Positions 40,582-49,265 of a DNA stretch of 64,000 nucleotides are shown piece by piece; the stretch's first letter is position 1, and the number at the start of each line of letters is the position of its first letter. The translations under genes and the position numbers were made by a program. Origin of the DNA: Sinomonas atrocyanea (GTDB lineage Bacteria; Actinomycetota; Actinomycetes; Actinomycetales; Micrococcaceae); contig NZ_JAUSTE010000001.1 in the NCBI RefSeq assembly GCF_030812675.1, forward strand, positions 558,001 to 622,000. The letters are read 5' to 3'. Below the pieces are notes generated by a model that was not told the DNA's origin, searched no databases, and saw only the letters and a list, made by a program, of their open reading frames with translations.

Positions 40582-40617
40582 TCCTGCCGCAACCGGAACC
40601 ACGCCCGAGGAGAGACC

Positions 40618-41091
40618 ATGAACAGCACTCCACAACGCACCGAGGACCTCTCCGCCAAGGCAGGTGACCTCACCGGGCCGGAGGATCCCCTCCGGGTGAC
40701 CGGGATCGTCCTCAGCTCGCTGCCCGCCGACACCCTCACCTCCGAGGGGCCGCAGCGGTACACCGTCACAGCATCCCTCTCGCGGCGCCCGGACCCGCTC
40801 GAGATCGAAGCCGTCCACGCGGAATCCACCCGCAGGAAACTGGAGGAGGCCGGCTTCGGCCACGCGGGCCTGCAGATCGCGGACCGGCGGCTCCTGATCA
40901 GCGACACCAGCCTCCAGGAGCTGAGGGACGGCCTCGCGCAGGTCGTGGGAGCCATCGTGCGCACTGCCACCCTGAAGGCGCTGGCGCAGAAGGACCTCGC
41001 GCGCCAGGCCCGCGCCGACCTGGACGAGGCAGAGCACGAACGCTTCCTGCGCGTCGCCGAGACAGCGGCCGCCATCGACTTCGGCCCGTGA
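40618..41091 (+). CDS. Hypothetical protein, paralogue of the gene at 38313
   Basis: A 157-residue soluble protein. The core (QRYTVTASLSRRPDPLEIEAVH, LQIADRRLLISDTSLQELRDGLAQ) and the terminal coiled-coil-like helix (ALAQKDLARQARADLDEAEHERFLRVAE) match the layout and key residues of the protein at 38313. It lies in a tight run: LapA-like protein, this gene, a 40-residue protein and a lipid kinase. CGAGGAGAGACC leads to its ATG. Confidence 0.62.
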   Translation: MNSTPQRTEDLSAKAGDLTGPEDPLRVTGIVLSSLPADTLTSEGPQRYTVTASLSRRPDPLEIEAVHAESTRRKLEEAGFGHAGLQIADRRLLISDTSLQELRDGLAQVVGAIVRTATLKALAQKDLARQARADLDEAEHERFLRVAETAAAIDFGP

Positions 41092-41101
41092 GGAGGCCAC
41101 C

Positions 41102-41224
41102 GTGAGTGACATCTACAGGACCCGCCACGACCCGCCGCCCGCTCGGGTCCCCCACGCGGAGGCCGAGGAAGAAGCCGAGAACGAGGTCTGGGACGACGAC
41201 GGCGGCCACCTCGGAGCGCGATGA
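41102..41224 (+). CDS. 40-residue acidic microprotein
   Basis: GTG-initiated small gene with an exact GAGGAGG ribosome-binding site eight bases upstream. The product is VSDIYRTRHDPPPARVPHAE followed by a run rich in Glu and Asp and ending DDGGHLGAR. Its stop overlaps the lipid kinase start (ATGA), so at least one role is likely to be translational coupling. No family was recognised. Confidence 0.6.
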   Translation: MSDIYRTRHDPPPARVPHAEAEEEAENEVWDDDGGHLGAR

Positions 41225-42108
41225 GGGCTCGGGGTGACGGGGCACCCTTCGACAGGATCCTCCTGATCTACAACCCGTCCGGCCCGGCCCCGGCCCTCCT
41301 GGCCGAGGAGCTGCGGGCCGAGCTGGGCGCCCGCCTGCCCGGCACGCCGCTGAGCCTGCGCCCCACAGCCTTCCCCGGCCATGGACGCGCCCTGGCGGCT
41401 GCCGAGGGCGGACGCCCGCTGCTGGTCTCCATCAGCGGCGACGGCGGGTACAACGACGTCGTCAATGGCGCCATGGACGCCGGCGGCCAAGCCGTCTGCG
41501 CTGTCATGGGCGCCGGCAACGCCAACGACCACCGGCGAAGCACCCGCACCCTGCCCATCATCGACGCGATCGTCCGCGGCGACGTCCGCCGCATCGACCT
41601 CCTCCGACTCACCGTCGGGGAAGGGCCCGGTCAGTGGTCCCGCTACGCCCATTCCTACGTCGGGTTCGGGCTCACGCCCCTGATGGCCATCGGCATCGAA
41701 GCAGGCGTCAAGGGACGCTTCACCGAACTGCTCTCCGTGGCCCGCGCCCTGCGCGGCCTCACACCCCTGGAGATCACCCGCGCGGACGGCGCGCGGGCCG
41801 TGCTGGACAGCCTGATCCTGGCCAACATCACCCGGATCGCCAAGTACGGCCGCATCAGCGCGGCAGGCTTCCCGGACGACGGGATGCTCGAAGTCGTCAT
41901 CCTGCCCCACGGAGCCAAGTGGCGCATCGCACTCATGGCCCTGCAGGCCGTCACCGTCGGACTCGGGGTCCAGGCCAGCGTGCCGAGCTACAGGTTCACC
42001 AGCACCGACCCGATCCCGCTCCAGATCGACGGCGAGGTCATGACAGTCGGAACCGGCACACCCGTGCTCGTCGAATCCCGGCGCCAGACACTGGCAACCC
42101 TCGGCTAG
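41221..42108 (+). CDS. Diacylglycerol-kinase-like lipid kinase
   Basis: A 295-residue cytosolic/peripheral enzyme of the DAGK catalytic family, which phosphorylates diacylglycerol or related lipids using ATP. It has the start FDRILLIYNPSGPAP, the nucleotide loop VSISGDGGYNDVVNGAM (a GGDGT-type motif with Ser first), and GAGNANDHRRS. The C-terminal half has the expected beta-sandwich ending with IDGEVMTVGTGTPV. It is the last gene of the LapA-like unit and may recycle lipids. Confidence 0.82.
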   Translation: MRARGDGAPFDRILLIYNPSGPAPALLAEELRAELGARLPGTPLSLRPTAFPGHGRALAAAEGGRPLLVSISGDGGYNDVVNGAMDAGGQAVCAVMGAGNANDHRRSTRTLPIIDAIVRGDVRRIDLLRLTVGEGPGQWSRYAHSYVGFGLTPLMAIGIEAGVKGRFTELLSVARALRGLTPLEITRADGARAVLDSLILANITRIAKYGRISAAGFPDDGMLEVVILPHGAKWRIALMALQAVTVGLGVQASVPSYRFTSTDPIPLQIDGEVMTVGTGTPVLVESRRQTLATLG

Positions 42109-42217
42109 GGACAAGAGTCCCGCTCAGGCGTGCTGCCGCGTTGCCTGCAGCGGTGTCTTCGCGCGCAGCAGCCGTCCCCAGACGCATCATCCGGCCCAAC
42201 AAGGTTGGGGGACACCC

Positions 42218-42454
42218 CTAGTCCTCGTCGAGAGAGTCGGCCACTCTACGCAGGTCCTGCGCCCAGCCGAGCGAACGGTTGGGCTCGGCCGACCCGGCCT
42301 CGAAGTTGACGAGGGCAGCCGCGAGGGCATTCAGGGCGGCCGCGAGGTTCTCCTTGACCGCGGCGTAGCCCTGGTCCGACCGCGGGTCCGAGGATGCGCC
42401 CATGAGCAGTTGGGCGCCCGCCCGGATGATCAGCGACGCTTCGAGCTCGTTCAT
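42218..42454 (-). CDS. Hypothetical helical protein
   Basis: A 78-residue frame beginning MNELEASLIIRAGAQLLMGA and continuing with long amphipathic helices (YAAVKENLAAALNALAAALVNFE). It is the last gene of a three-gene unit and overlaps the gene upstream by four bases. No family was recognised. It may form a complex with the 134-residue product of the neighbouring gene. Confidence 0.5.
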   Translation of the reverse strand: MNELEASLIIRAGAQLLMGASSDPRSDQGYAAVKENLAAALNALAAALVNFEAGSAEPNRSLGWAQDLRRVADSLDED

Positions 42455-42855
42455 GGGCGCGTCCAGGACGTCGACGGCACCAGATGATAGGCGCCGTCCT
42501 CCGGACCGAGCATGTAGCCCAGGAATTCCTGGTCGAACGTGGTGATGCCCGAGTCCACGGCGTCCAGCTTTGCGCGAATCAGAAGCGAGAGCTGCCGCCA
42601 ACGCTGGCGGGCTAGGTCCTGAGGGCTCTTGGGGAACGCGTACGGCGTGCTGCGGGGAGGCAGACCCGCCGCCGTATGCGGCAGGGCTAGGATGATCCGG
42701 AACCGGCGCGGTCCCGCTCTGAAGGAGATCGCCGCCCTGCCGTCCTCCCGGCTCCACCTCAAGCCGGTGGCTCCGGAGGCCATGAGCATCTGCTGGATCT
42801 CCGACTGGGATTCCGCAGCAGTGATCGAAGCGCCGCGGACGTAGTTGGTGTTCAT
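42451..42855 (-). CDS. Hypothetical protein between a response regulator and a helical protein
   Basis: A 134-residue soluble protein with a basic, beta-containing middle (AAISFRAGPRRFRIILALPH) and a helical stretch (LARQRWRQLSLLIRAKLDAV) followed by ITTFDQEFLGYML. The organisation resembles small phage- or plasmid-borne proteins, but no family was recognised. It is translated with the response regulator (ATGA overlap upstream) and with the 78-residue gene (ATGA downstream). Confidence 0.5.
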   Translation of the reverse strand: MNTNYVRGASITAAESQSEIQQMLMASGATGLRWSREDGRAAISFRAGPRRFRIILALPHTAAGLPPRSTPYAFPKSPQDLARQRWRQLSLLIRAKLDAVDSGITTFDQEFLGYMLGPEDGAYHLVPSTSWTRP

Positions 42856-43745
42856 GTTTGAGGCCCTCCTGAGGCGTGCTGGCTGATGCTGGTGTGAGGC
42901 ACAGTGCGGGCGTCATCCAGGGCGCGGCCCAGTCTCCGCGTGAGCTCTGCGCCCTCGCTGCCCTCCGAGAGAGGGCCGTCGGTTTCGTCCACGCAGTCCA
43001 GCAGGACCATGGTCACCGCCTCGGTGGAGCCCTCCGGTTGGCCAGGCCGGAGTCGGCGATGGATCTCGGCAGACCGGTCGAGCTCCCTGGTGACCAGCAG
43101 GGCGGCCTGGGTCCGATTGCTGACACCGAGCTTCTGCAGCAGGACCGATGTCATGTTCTTGATGGTCTTCTCCGCAAGGCCGGTCGTGGCGGCGATCTCG
43201 CGGCCGGCGAGCCCGCGCCCGATCAGCAGCAGCACCTTGAGCTCCTGGGGCGCCAGCCCCGGAAGCTCCTGCTCCAGAAAGGGCGCCTGCGGCGGCTCAA
43301 GCAGCATGGCCCGGAACGATTGGCTGTAGGCGGTCTGCCCCCCCAGCACGCGGCGCACCAGTCGGACGGTCTCGATCCCGTCGTCCTGCTTGGACAGGCA
43401 TCCCCAGGCCCCCGACATGACAGCCCCGATCAGGGCGCCCTCGTCATGCTCGTCCGTGATGATCACGCACCGTATCCGCGGGTCGACGGCCAGCACCGCC
43501 CGGCACACCTCGGCGCCTGTTCCGTCGGGCAGCTGATCGTCGAGCACAGCGAGCGCCGGCATCAGCGCGGGAATCCGCCGGGCTGCCTCCCGCGCTGAAC
43601 CAGATGACCCTGCGACGTCGATGCCCGCCGAACGCAGGAGGCCCTGCAACCCGGTACGGACCAGCTCGTGGTCATCGAGGACGAAAACGCCCTCGGGGAC
43701 GCGAACCGGACGTGCCTGTGCCACCGGCTCGCCCGACCAGATCAT
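42852..43745 (-). CDS. LuxR-type response regulator
   Basis: A 297-residue transcription factor. The receiver domain has the acidic pair Asp24-Asp25 (FVLDDHELVR), the phospho-acceptor Asp69 (AVLDDQLPDG) and Lys119 (CLSKQDD). A LuxR/GerE helix-turn-helix follows at about 155-210 (GREIAATTGLAEKTIKNMTSVLLQKLGVSNRTQ). The last 80 residues are an unusual extension. It should act after phosphorylation by an unlinked kinase, since no histidine kinase gene lies in the window. The start is uncertain because several ATG/GTG codons are available upstream. Confidence 0.8.
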   Translation of the reverse strand: MIWSGEPVAQARPVRVPEGVFVLDDHELVRTGLQGLLRSAGIDVAGSSGSAREAARRIPALMPALAVLDDQLPDGTGAEVCRAVLAVDPRIRCVIITDEHDEGALIGAVMSGAWGCLSKQDDGIETVRLVRRVLGGQTAYSQSFRAMLLEPPQAPFLEQELPGLAPQELKVLLLIGRGLAGREIAATTGLAEKTIKNMTSVLLQKLGVSNRTQAALLVTRELDRSAEIHRRLRPGQPEGSTEAVTMVLLDCVDETDGPLSEGSEGAELTRRLGRALDDARTVPHTSISQHASGGPQT

Positions 43746-44179
43746 GGCCGGCCGGCTGTCGGCGCGATGCGGAGGCTGGGGGCTACGGTGATGGGAAACC
43801 GTTCGATCGGCTGCTGGCGCCCGTGAAGGCGCTACCAGAAAGCGGAAAGCCAGGGGCAAGATTGCCGATCGCTTCTTTGATTCTAAGCCTTCTGGCGCCC
43901 CTGCGGCCATGGCCGGTGAGCAATCGGGGGGCCGGCCGACCGCCCAGGATTGAGAGACGCGCCACAGCCCCCGCCGCCCGCCCGGCCTGCGTACACCGCC
44001 AGTGTCGCCCCGTCGACGCTCTGAGTACCCCTTCTGGGATTTCCGGTAAGAGAGCCTGAGAAGCTCCTGAAAAGACGGGTATGGATTACTCGGGCGCCTC
44101 ATGGGCCCCAATTTTTACGCTCCTACTACCACGCTGCCGGCACCCGGCCAGCGGCGGCGAGGGTAGGGGGGACCTGCTC
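43746..44179. other. Divergent promoter region, no gene seen
   Basis: About 430 bases separate the response regulator from the oppositely oriented PQQ/LGFP gene. It should hold both promoters. A short minus-strand frame (43783-43965) has no start signal or domain and was not accepted. No strong palindrome was found. Confidence 0.4.
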
Positions 44180-47100
44180 ATGGAGCCCAGTGGAAGACCG
44201 AGTATTCGCGGTGCGCGCGGCGCCCTGCGTGACGTGCTCCGGAGGCCGCCCCGGGCGCTGGCCGTGGTCCTGGCAGGAGCCCTCGCCGGCGCGGCACTGC
44301 TCGCCGGACCGACCGCCACGGCCGACGTCGGGACCATCGCCCACGACACCCTGCGGACCGGGTGGGACAGCAACGAGAGCGCCCTCTCCCCGGCCGGGGT
44401 GGCCTCACCCAGCTTCGGCAAGCTGTTCTCCACCGCAGTCGACGGGCAGGTGTACGCGCAGCCGCTCGTGGTGGGCCAGACCGTCATCGCGGCCACGGAG
44501 AACAACGCGGTCTACGGCCTGGACGCGACGACCGGCGCGGTGAAGTGGAGCCGCTCCGTGGGCCCGGCGTGGCCGGCGTCCGCCATCGGGTGCGGGGACC
44601 TCGTCCCCAACATCGGCATCACCTCCACCCCGGTCTATGACGCAGCGACGAACAGCGTCTTCCTCACTGCGAAGAAGAACGACGGCGGGAACACGCAGGT
44701 GCCGCATTGGTACATGCACTCGATCGACGTCGCGACCGGCGCCGAGCGCGCCGGGTTCCCGGTGCTGATCGACGGGGCCCCGACCAACGACCCGACGAGG
44801 CCCTTCAACGCGTTCACGGCGATGCAACGGCCGGGACTGCTGCTCATGGGCGGTGTCGTCTACGCCGGGTTCGCGAGCCACTGCGACCACAGCCCCTTCG
44901 TGGGCTACGTCGTCGGCGTCTCGACCGCCGGGAAGCAGACCACCATGTGGGCCACCGAGACCGGGGTCAGCAACGCAGAGGGCGGCATCTGGCAGTCCGG
45001 CGGCGGCCTCGTCTCCGACGGCCCCGGCCGCATCCTCTTCGCCACCGGCAACGGCATCGCCCCGCAGAAGTCCCCCGGCACCTCCCCGCCGACGACCCTG
45101 GCCGAGTCCGTGGTCCGGCTGCAGGTCGGTTCGGACGGCAGCCTGACGGCGAAGGACTTCTTCAGCCCGGCCGCCAACGTCAAGATGAACCAGGACGACG
45201 CCGACCTCGGCTCCGGCGCACCGATCGCCATCCCCGACGGGTACGGCACCTCGGCGCATCCGCACCTGATGGTGCAGACCGGCAAGGACGGCCACATCTA
45301 CCTCCTCGACCGCGATGCCCTGGGCGGCATGGCGCAGGGCGCCGGCGGCACGGACGCCGTGGTCGACACTGCCGGCCCCTACAACGGGGTCTGGGGGCGC
45401 TCCGCGTTCCTCGGCACCACCCAGGGCGGGTACGTCTACCAGGTCGAGAACAAGGGCTATCTGAGGGCATCCAAGCTCGTCCCCAACAGCTCGGGCGGGG
45501 TCAAGCTCGCCTCCGTGGGCACCTCCCCCGGCACCTTCGGCTACACGTCCGGGTCTCCGGTGGTCACCTCCTCCGGCACCGACGCCTCCTCCGCTCTGGT
45601 CTGGGTCATCTACACCGACAACAACACCGGCGCCAACGGGCAGCTGCGCGCTTACCGCGCCATCCCGGACAGCACGGGCAAGCTCGCCCAGGTCTTCAGC
45701 GCCCCGATCGGCACCGCCTCGAAGTTCACCTCGCCGGCGACCAACGGCGGCAAGGTGTACGTGGGCACCCGGGACGGACACATCCTCGGCTTCGGCATCC
45801 CGACGACGGCCGCGGTGGGCTCGACCAGCGGTGACCTGGGCCAGACGGCGGTCGGCACGAGCTCCACCACGACCGTGACCATCAAGGCCACCCGCGCGGT
45901 GACGATCAGCTCGATCACCACGAGCGCCCCGTTCGGGATCGGCTCAATGGCCCTCCCCAAGGCCCTGGCCTCCGGCGCGAGCCTCGGCGTCCCCGTCACC
46001 TTCGCCCCCACGGAGGCCGGCGAGTCGGACGGCACATTGACCGTGAAGACCTCCGACGGTGAGACCGTCCTGCTGGGCGTCCACGGCGTCGGCACGAAGG
46101 ACGGCCTCGGCGCCACCCCGACGTCGCTCGCCTTCGCCAACGTCCCGACCGGGACGGTCAGCCAGCAGACGGTGAACATCGTCAACACCGGCACGACGGC
46201 GGTCACGGTCACCGCGGTGACGCTGCCCGCCGACCCGAGCCTCGTCACCGATCCGACCACCGTGCCGGCGCTGGGAACCACCATCCAGCCGCTGGCCTCG
46301 GTCCCGGTCTCGATCGCCTTCAAGCCGACCGTGGCCTCCTCGATCACGGACTCGATCACGGTGACGAGCAACCTCGGCGGCGTGACCGTCCCGGTGACAG
46401 CGACAGCCATCTCGGGCGCATCCCACCTGCAGATGCCCAAGACGCTCGACTTCGGCGACGTGGCGGTCGGGACCTCCTCGACCCGCTCGTTCCAGATCCA
46501 GAACACCGGCAACATCCCGATGACGATCACCAAGGCGAAGGCCCCCCAGGGCGTGTTCACCACCACGACCCCGGTGTCCGAAGGGCTGACCGTCCCACCG
46601 GGTGACTCCGTGTTCCAGAGCGTGACGTTCACGCCCACGGCGTTCGGGCAGGCCGGCACCGCGGACACGTACTACCTGATCACGGCCGACGACGGCTCCG
46701 GCGCCCAGCAGGTCATGCTCACCGGCAACGGCATCGACGATCCGATCGCGGCATATGCGGCGAAGATCGGCGCGGGCCGGTGGGCCTCCCCGCTGGGGCA
46801 GTCCCTGTCGACCCAGTACACGGTGGGCACCGGCAAATGCCAGGACTACACCTCCGGCATCATCTGCTGGTCCCCGACCACCGGGGTGCACGAAGTCCAC
46901 GGGTCCATCTATTCGCGCTACGCGGCGGCCGGCGGCCCCAGGGGCTTCCTCGGGTTCCCGACCACGGACGAGACCAAGACCCCGGACGGCATCGGCGCCT
47001 ACAACCACTTCTCCGGCTCCGGAGGGGGTTCGATCTACTGGACCTCGACGCTCGGCGCGCACGAGGTGCACGGCTCGATCCGCGCCCGGTGGGCGGCATC

Positions 47101-47740
47101 GGGCTGGGAGAAGGGACCCCTGGGCTACCCGACCACGGACGAGCTGGGCACCCCGGACGGCGTCGGCCGCTACAACCACTTCAACGGCTCCGGCGGCGCC
47201 TCGATCTACTCGTCGCCGAAGACCGGCGCCCACTCGATCCAGGGCGCGATCCGGGCCAAGTGGGCCCAGAAGGGCTGGGAGCGGGGCCCGCTGGGCTACC
47301 CGACCACGGACGAGAGCAAGACGGCCGACGGCGTGGGCCGCTACAACCACTTCTCCGGCTCCAGCGGCGCCTCGATCTTCTGGTCCCCGTCGACGGGCGC
47401 GCACTCGATCCGCGGCGCGATCCGGGTCAAGTGGGCCGCGTCCGGGTGGGAGAAGGGGCCCCTGGGCTACCCGACCACGGACGAGATGGGCACGCCGGAC
47501 GGCTCGGGCCGGTACAACCACTTCTCCAAGGGTGCGTCGATCTACTGGACTCCGTGGACGGGCGCGCATTCGGTGCTCGGCGCGATCCGGGCCACGTGGG
47601 CCTCGATGGGCTGGGAGCGCGGCTGGCTCGGCTACCCGACCTCCGACGAGTACTCCGTCCCCGTGGGCCGGGCCGAGGACTTCGAGAGCGGAAGCCTGAC
47701 GTGGAGCGCCTCCACCGGGAGGGTGAACGCCGGCGGCTGA
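44180..47740 (+). CDS. Giant secreted protein: PQQ-like propeller, Ig-like domains, LGFP repeats
   Basis: A 1186-residue exported protein. A signal/anchor helix (ALAVVLAGALAGAALLAG) is followed by a PQQ-type beta-propeller (to about residue 545, with YGLDATTGAVKW-like units), three ASPM/HYDIN-type Ig-like domains with V-G-T-S-S motifs (about 550-850: FGDVAVGTSSTRSFQIQNTGN), and five or six LGFP modules to the C-terminus. It probably stands on the wall through the LGFP modules and displays the propeller outside. Quinone binding or enzyme activity is not shown. The ATG at 44180 follows GGGGG. Confidence 0.85.
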   Translation: MEPSGRPSIRGARGALRDVLRRPPRALAVVLAGALAGAALLAGPTATADVGTIAHDTLRTGWDSNESALSPAGVASPSFGKLFSTAVDGQVYAQPLVVGQTVIAATENNAVYGLDATTGAVKWSRSVGPAWPASAIGCGDLVPNIGITSTPVYDAATNSVFLTAKKNDGGNTQVPHWYMHSIDVATGAERAGFPVLIDGAPTNDPTRPFNAFTAMQRPGLLLMGGVVYAGFASHCDHSPFVGYVVGVSTAGKQTTMWATETGVSNAEGGIWQSGGGLVSDGPGRILFATGNGIAPQKSPGTSPPTTLAESVVRLQVGSDGSLTAKDFFSPAANVKMNQDDADLGSGAPIAIPDGYGTSAHPHLMVQTGKDGHIYLLDRDALGGMAQGAGGTDAVVDTAGPYNGVWGRSAFLGTTQGGYVYQVENKGYLRASKLVPNSSGGVKLASVGTSPGTFGYTSGSPVVTSSGTDASSALVWVIYTDNNTGANGQLRAYRAIPDSTGKLAQVFSAPIGTASKFTSPATNGGKVYVGTRDGHILGFGIPTTAAVGSTSGDLGQTAVGTSSTTTVTIKATRAVTISSITTSAPFGIGSMALPKALASGASLGVPVTFAPTEAGESDGTLTVKTSDGETVLLGVHGVGTKDGLGATPTSLAFANVPTGTVSQQTVNIVNTGTTAVTVTAVTLPADPSLVTDPTTVPALGTTIQPLASVPVSIAFKPTVASSITDSITVTSNLGGVTVPVTATAISGASHLQMPKTLDFGDVAVGTSSTRSFQIQNTGNIPMTITKAKAPQGVFTTTTPVSEGLTVPPGDSVFQSVTFTPTAFGQAGTADTYYLITADDGSGAQQVMLTGNGIDDPIAAYAAKIGAGRWASPLGQSLSTQYTVGTGKCQDYTSGIICWSPTTGVHEVHGSIYSRYAAAGGPRGFLGFPTTDETKTPDGIGAYNHFSGSGGGSIYWTSTLGAHEVHGSIRARWAASGWEKGPLGYPTTDELGTPDGVGRYNHFNGSGGASIYSSPKTGAHSIQGAIRAKWAQKGWERGPLGYPTTDESKTADGVGRYNHFSGSSGASIFWSPSTGAHSIRGAIRVKWAASGWEKGPLGYPTTDEMGTPDGSGRYNHFSKGASIYWTPWTGAHSVLGAIRATWASMGWERGWLGYPTSDEYSVPVGRAEDFESGSLTWSASTGRVNAGG
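46960..47637 (+). repeat. LGFP DNA repeats of 171 bases
   Basis: Units start at 46960, 47131, 47302 and 47473, exactly 171 bases (57 residues) apart, and the next begins at 47638 after 165 bases. Each encodes an LGYPTTDE-type element and a YNHFSGS segment. The unit length differs from the 159-base units of the LGFP/YkuD gene, so the two arrays grew separately. Confidence 0.8.
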
Positions 47741-47758
47741 GCCGGCGGGCGGCGCGGC

Positions 47759-48184
47759 TCAGGAGAGCTCCGACATCCTCGAGCTGCGCCGCCACCGGAC
47801 GGCGTCCCTCAGCGCCCTCGCAAGGCGGTCGCCCGTGATGCTGGCCAGGACATAGCCGGACGCCCCGGCCCGGAAGGAGGCCGTGATCTCACCAGGGCGG
47901 TCGCGAAGCGAGAGCATGACGCACGCGATCATGGGCGCGGCCTCGGTGACCGCCCTGCAGATGTCGATCATGCTCTCCCCCACAAGGCCCAAGGAGAGCA
48001 GGCACACATCCGGGGCCGCGGCGGCGACGGTCCGCACCGTCGCCGCCGCAGCCGGGCACCGGCCGACCACCTCGAAGCCGGCGTCCTCGAGCACGTCCCT
48101 GAGGGTGTCCCGTGTCAGGGCGTGGTCCTCGACGATGAAAACCTTCAGCCGGGCCCCCTCTGGCCGATCATGTTGCGGGCCCAT
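47759..48184 (-). CDS. Stand-alone pseudo-receiver protein
   Basis: A 141-residue single receiver domain without an output domain. It keeps the acidic pair (Glu19-Asp20 in FIVEDHALTRD) and the overall fold signature (GASGYVL), but the phospho-acceptor position is Ser64 (CLLSLGLVGES; usual pattern LLDLGLPG) and the beta-5 Lys is Ala114 (YVLAS). Phosphorylation of the usual kind is therefore not expected. It could act as a constitutive or dominant partner of related regulators nearby. An open frame extends to 48700, but the ATG at 48184 fits the receiver N-terminus. Confidence 0.75.
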   Translation of the reverse strand: MGPQHDRPEGARLKVFIVEDHALTRDTLRDVLEDAGFEVVGRCPAAAATVRTVAAAAPDVCLLSLGLVGESMIDICRAVTEAAPMIACVMLSLRDRPGEITASFRAGASGYVLASITGDRLARALRDAVRWRRSSRMSELS

Positions 48185-48421
48185 ACGGCTCTCCGTCTCA
48201 CTCTGCAGAAGCGCGTGCCCCGACCCCCACACCACAGCCTGCCCCCGTCGCCGGATACCAGTCAGAGCCAAACGTCCCCTCCACCGCCGCCCGAAAACTC
48301 CTATGCCAAAGGCGTGGTTCGGAGGGAGAATGGGATGAGCGCAATGGCCTCGAGCATCCGGGACCTCCCCGCGCAGTGAGCAGACACCCTGGGCAACGCC
48401 CGCGGACCAAGGAAGACGACC

Positions 48422-48646
48422 ATGCTTCCCCGAAGCAGACAGTCCCGCACCACCCTCCACATCAGCAACGCCACGGCGTGGCCCGAACACGAGCACGACC
48501 TCCCAGAACCCCCGGCGCGCTTCGCTCCGGCCCCGCACGACCAGCGCCCGCGCCTGCTGCGGGAACTGAGGCAGGTCGGCCTCGGGGACGCCGAGGCCCA
48601 GGCCGAGGCGGACCGGCTCCTGGCCGGAGACATCTGGAGCGGCTGA
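48422..48646 (+). CDS. Small hypothetical protein
   Basis: A 74-residue frame with AGGAAG eight bases before its ATG. The N-terminus is basic (MLPRSRQSRTTLHISNATAW), the middle His/Pro/Glu-rich, and the last 30 residues form an acidic helix (LLRELRQVGLGDAEAQAEADRLLAG). It lies between the divergent pseudo-receiver gene and the helical-protein gene. No family was recognised. Confidence 0.5.
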   Translation: MLPRSRQSRTTLHISNATAWPEHEHDLPEPPARFAPAPHDQRPRLLRELRQVGLGDAEAQAEADRLLAGDIWSG

Positions 48647-48721
48647 ACACAGGCCGTCACTGCTTGGGCCCTGCCTGCGCGGGTAAGGGTGGGTCGCCAT
48701 CCCATCCCGTCAGGAGGACCC

Positions 48722-49249
48722 ATGACCGACACCCCGCGGACGCCGCGGCTCGACGACGACGCGCTCGCGAAGTACCTGCACAGTCACCTGATCGCCGGGA
48801 ACTCGGGCAAGAGGCTCTTCGAGGAGGCGGCGAAGGCCTGGGAGGGAACCTTCTACGCCTCTGCCCTGAGCAGGCTCGCACGAGAAGTCGGCGAGGACGC
48901 CGACGAGCTCGAGCGAATCGTCCAGGCCCTCGGGCTGGAGCCCCCTGCCCACCGGAAGGCCATGGCGTGGGCCGCGGAGCAGACCGCGAAGCTCGATCCC
49001 CTCAATCCGGCGCACGCTGCGCCTGGACGGGCGGCCCAGCTCGAACTCGAGTCGCTCCTCACCGCCGTGGCCGGGAAGTCCCTCCTGTGGAAGGCGCTGC
49101 TCCTCCTCGCGGACGAGGGGCTGGGCGTCGACGCGGCACGCCTGGAGCAGCTGCACGACCGCGCACTGCACCAGATCAGCACCCTCTCCGAAATCCTCCG
49201 CTCTGCAACGGCGGCCAACTTCCGGGCTGACGGGATGACGCAGCACTAG
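48722..49249 (+). CDS. Helical protein, possibly ferritin-like
   Basis: A 175-residue soluble protein predicted to be almost entirely helical. The segment YLHSHLIAGNSGKRLFEEAAKAWEGTFYASALSRLAREVGEDADELERIV has the spacing of a four-helix bundle, and a second helical pair follows (LELESLLTAVAGKSLLWKALLLLAD). Glu and His residues are present, but I cannot place a di-iron site with confidence. AGGAGGACCC precedes the ATG. It ends 16 bases before the PLP enzyme gene and may be in its operon. Confidence 0.55.
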   Translation: MTDTPRTPRLDDDALAKYLHSHLIAGNSGKRLFEEAAKAWEGTFYASALSRLAREVGEDADELERIVQALGLEPPAHRKAMAWAAEQTAKLDPLNPAHAAPGRAAQLELESLLTAVAGKSLLWKALLLLADEGLGVDAARLEQLHDRALHQISTLSEILRSATAANFRADGMTQH

Positions 49250-49265
49250 GGAAGGGAAACCGCCC

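Noticed and set aside
42218-42855. Prophage remnant at the two small unknown genes
   Set aside because: No capsid, integrase, terminase or attachment site was recognised, and the genes are coupled to a response regulator.
43783-43965. 60-residue minus-strand frame upstream of the response regulator
   Set aside because: Arg/Ser/Gly-rich, no start signal, and it lies in a divergent promoter region.
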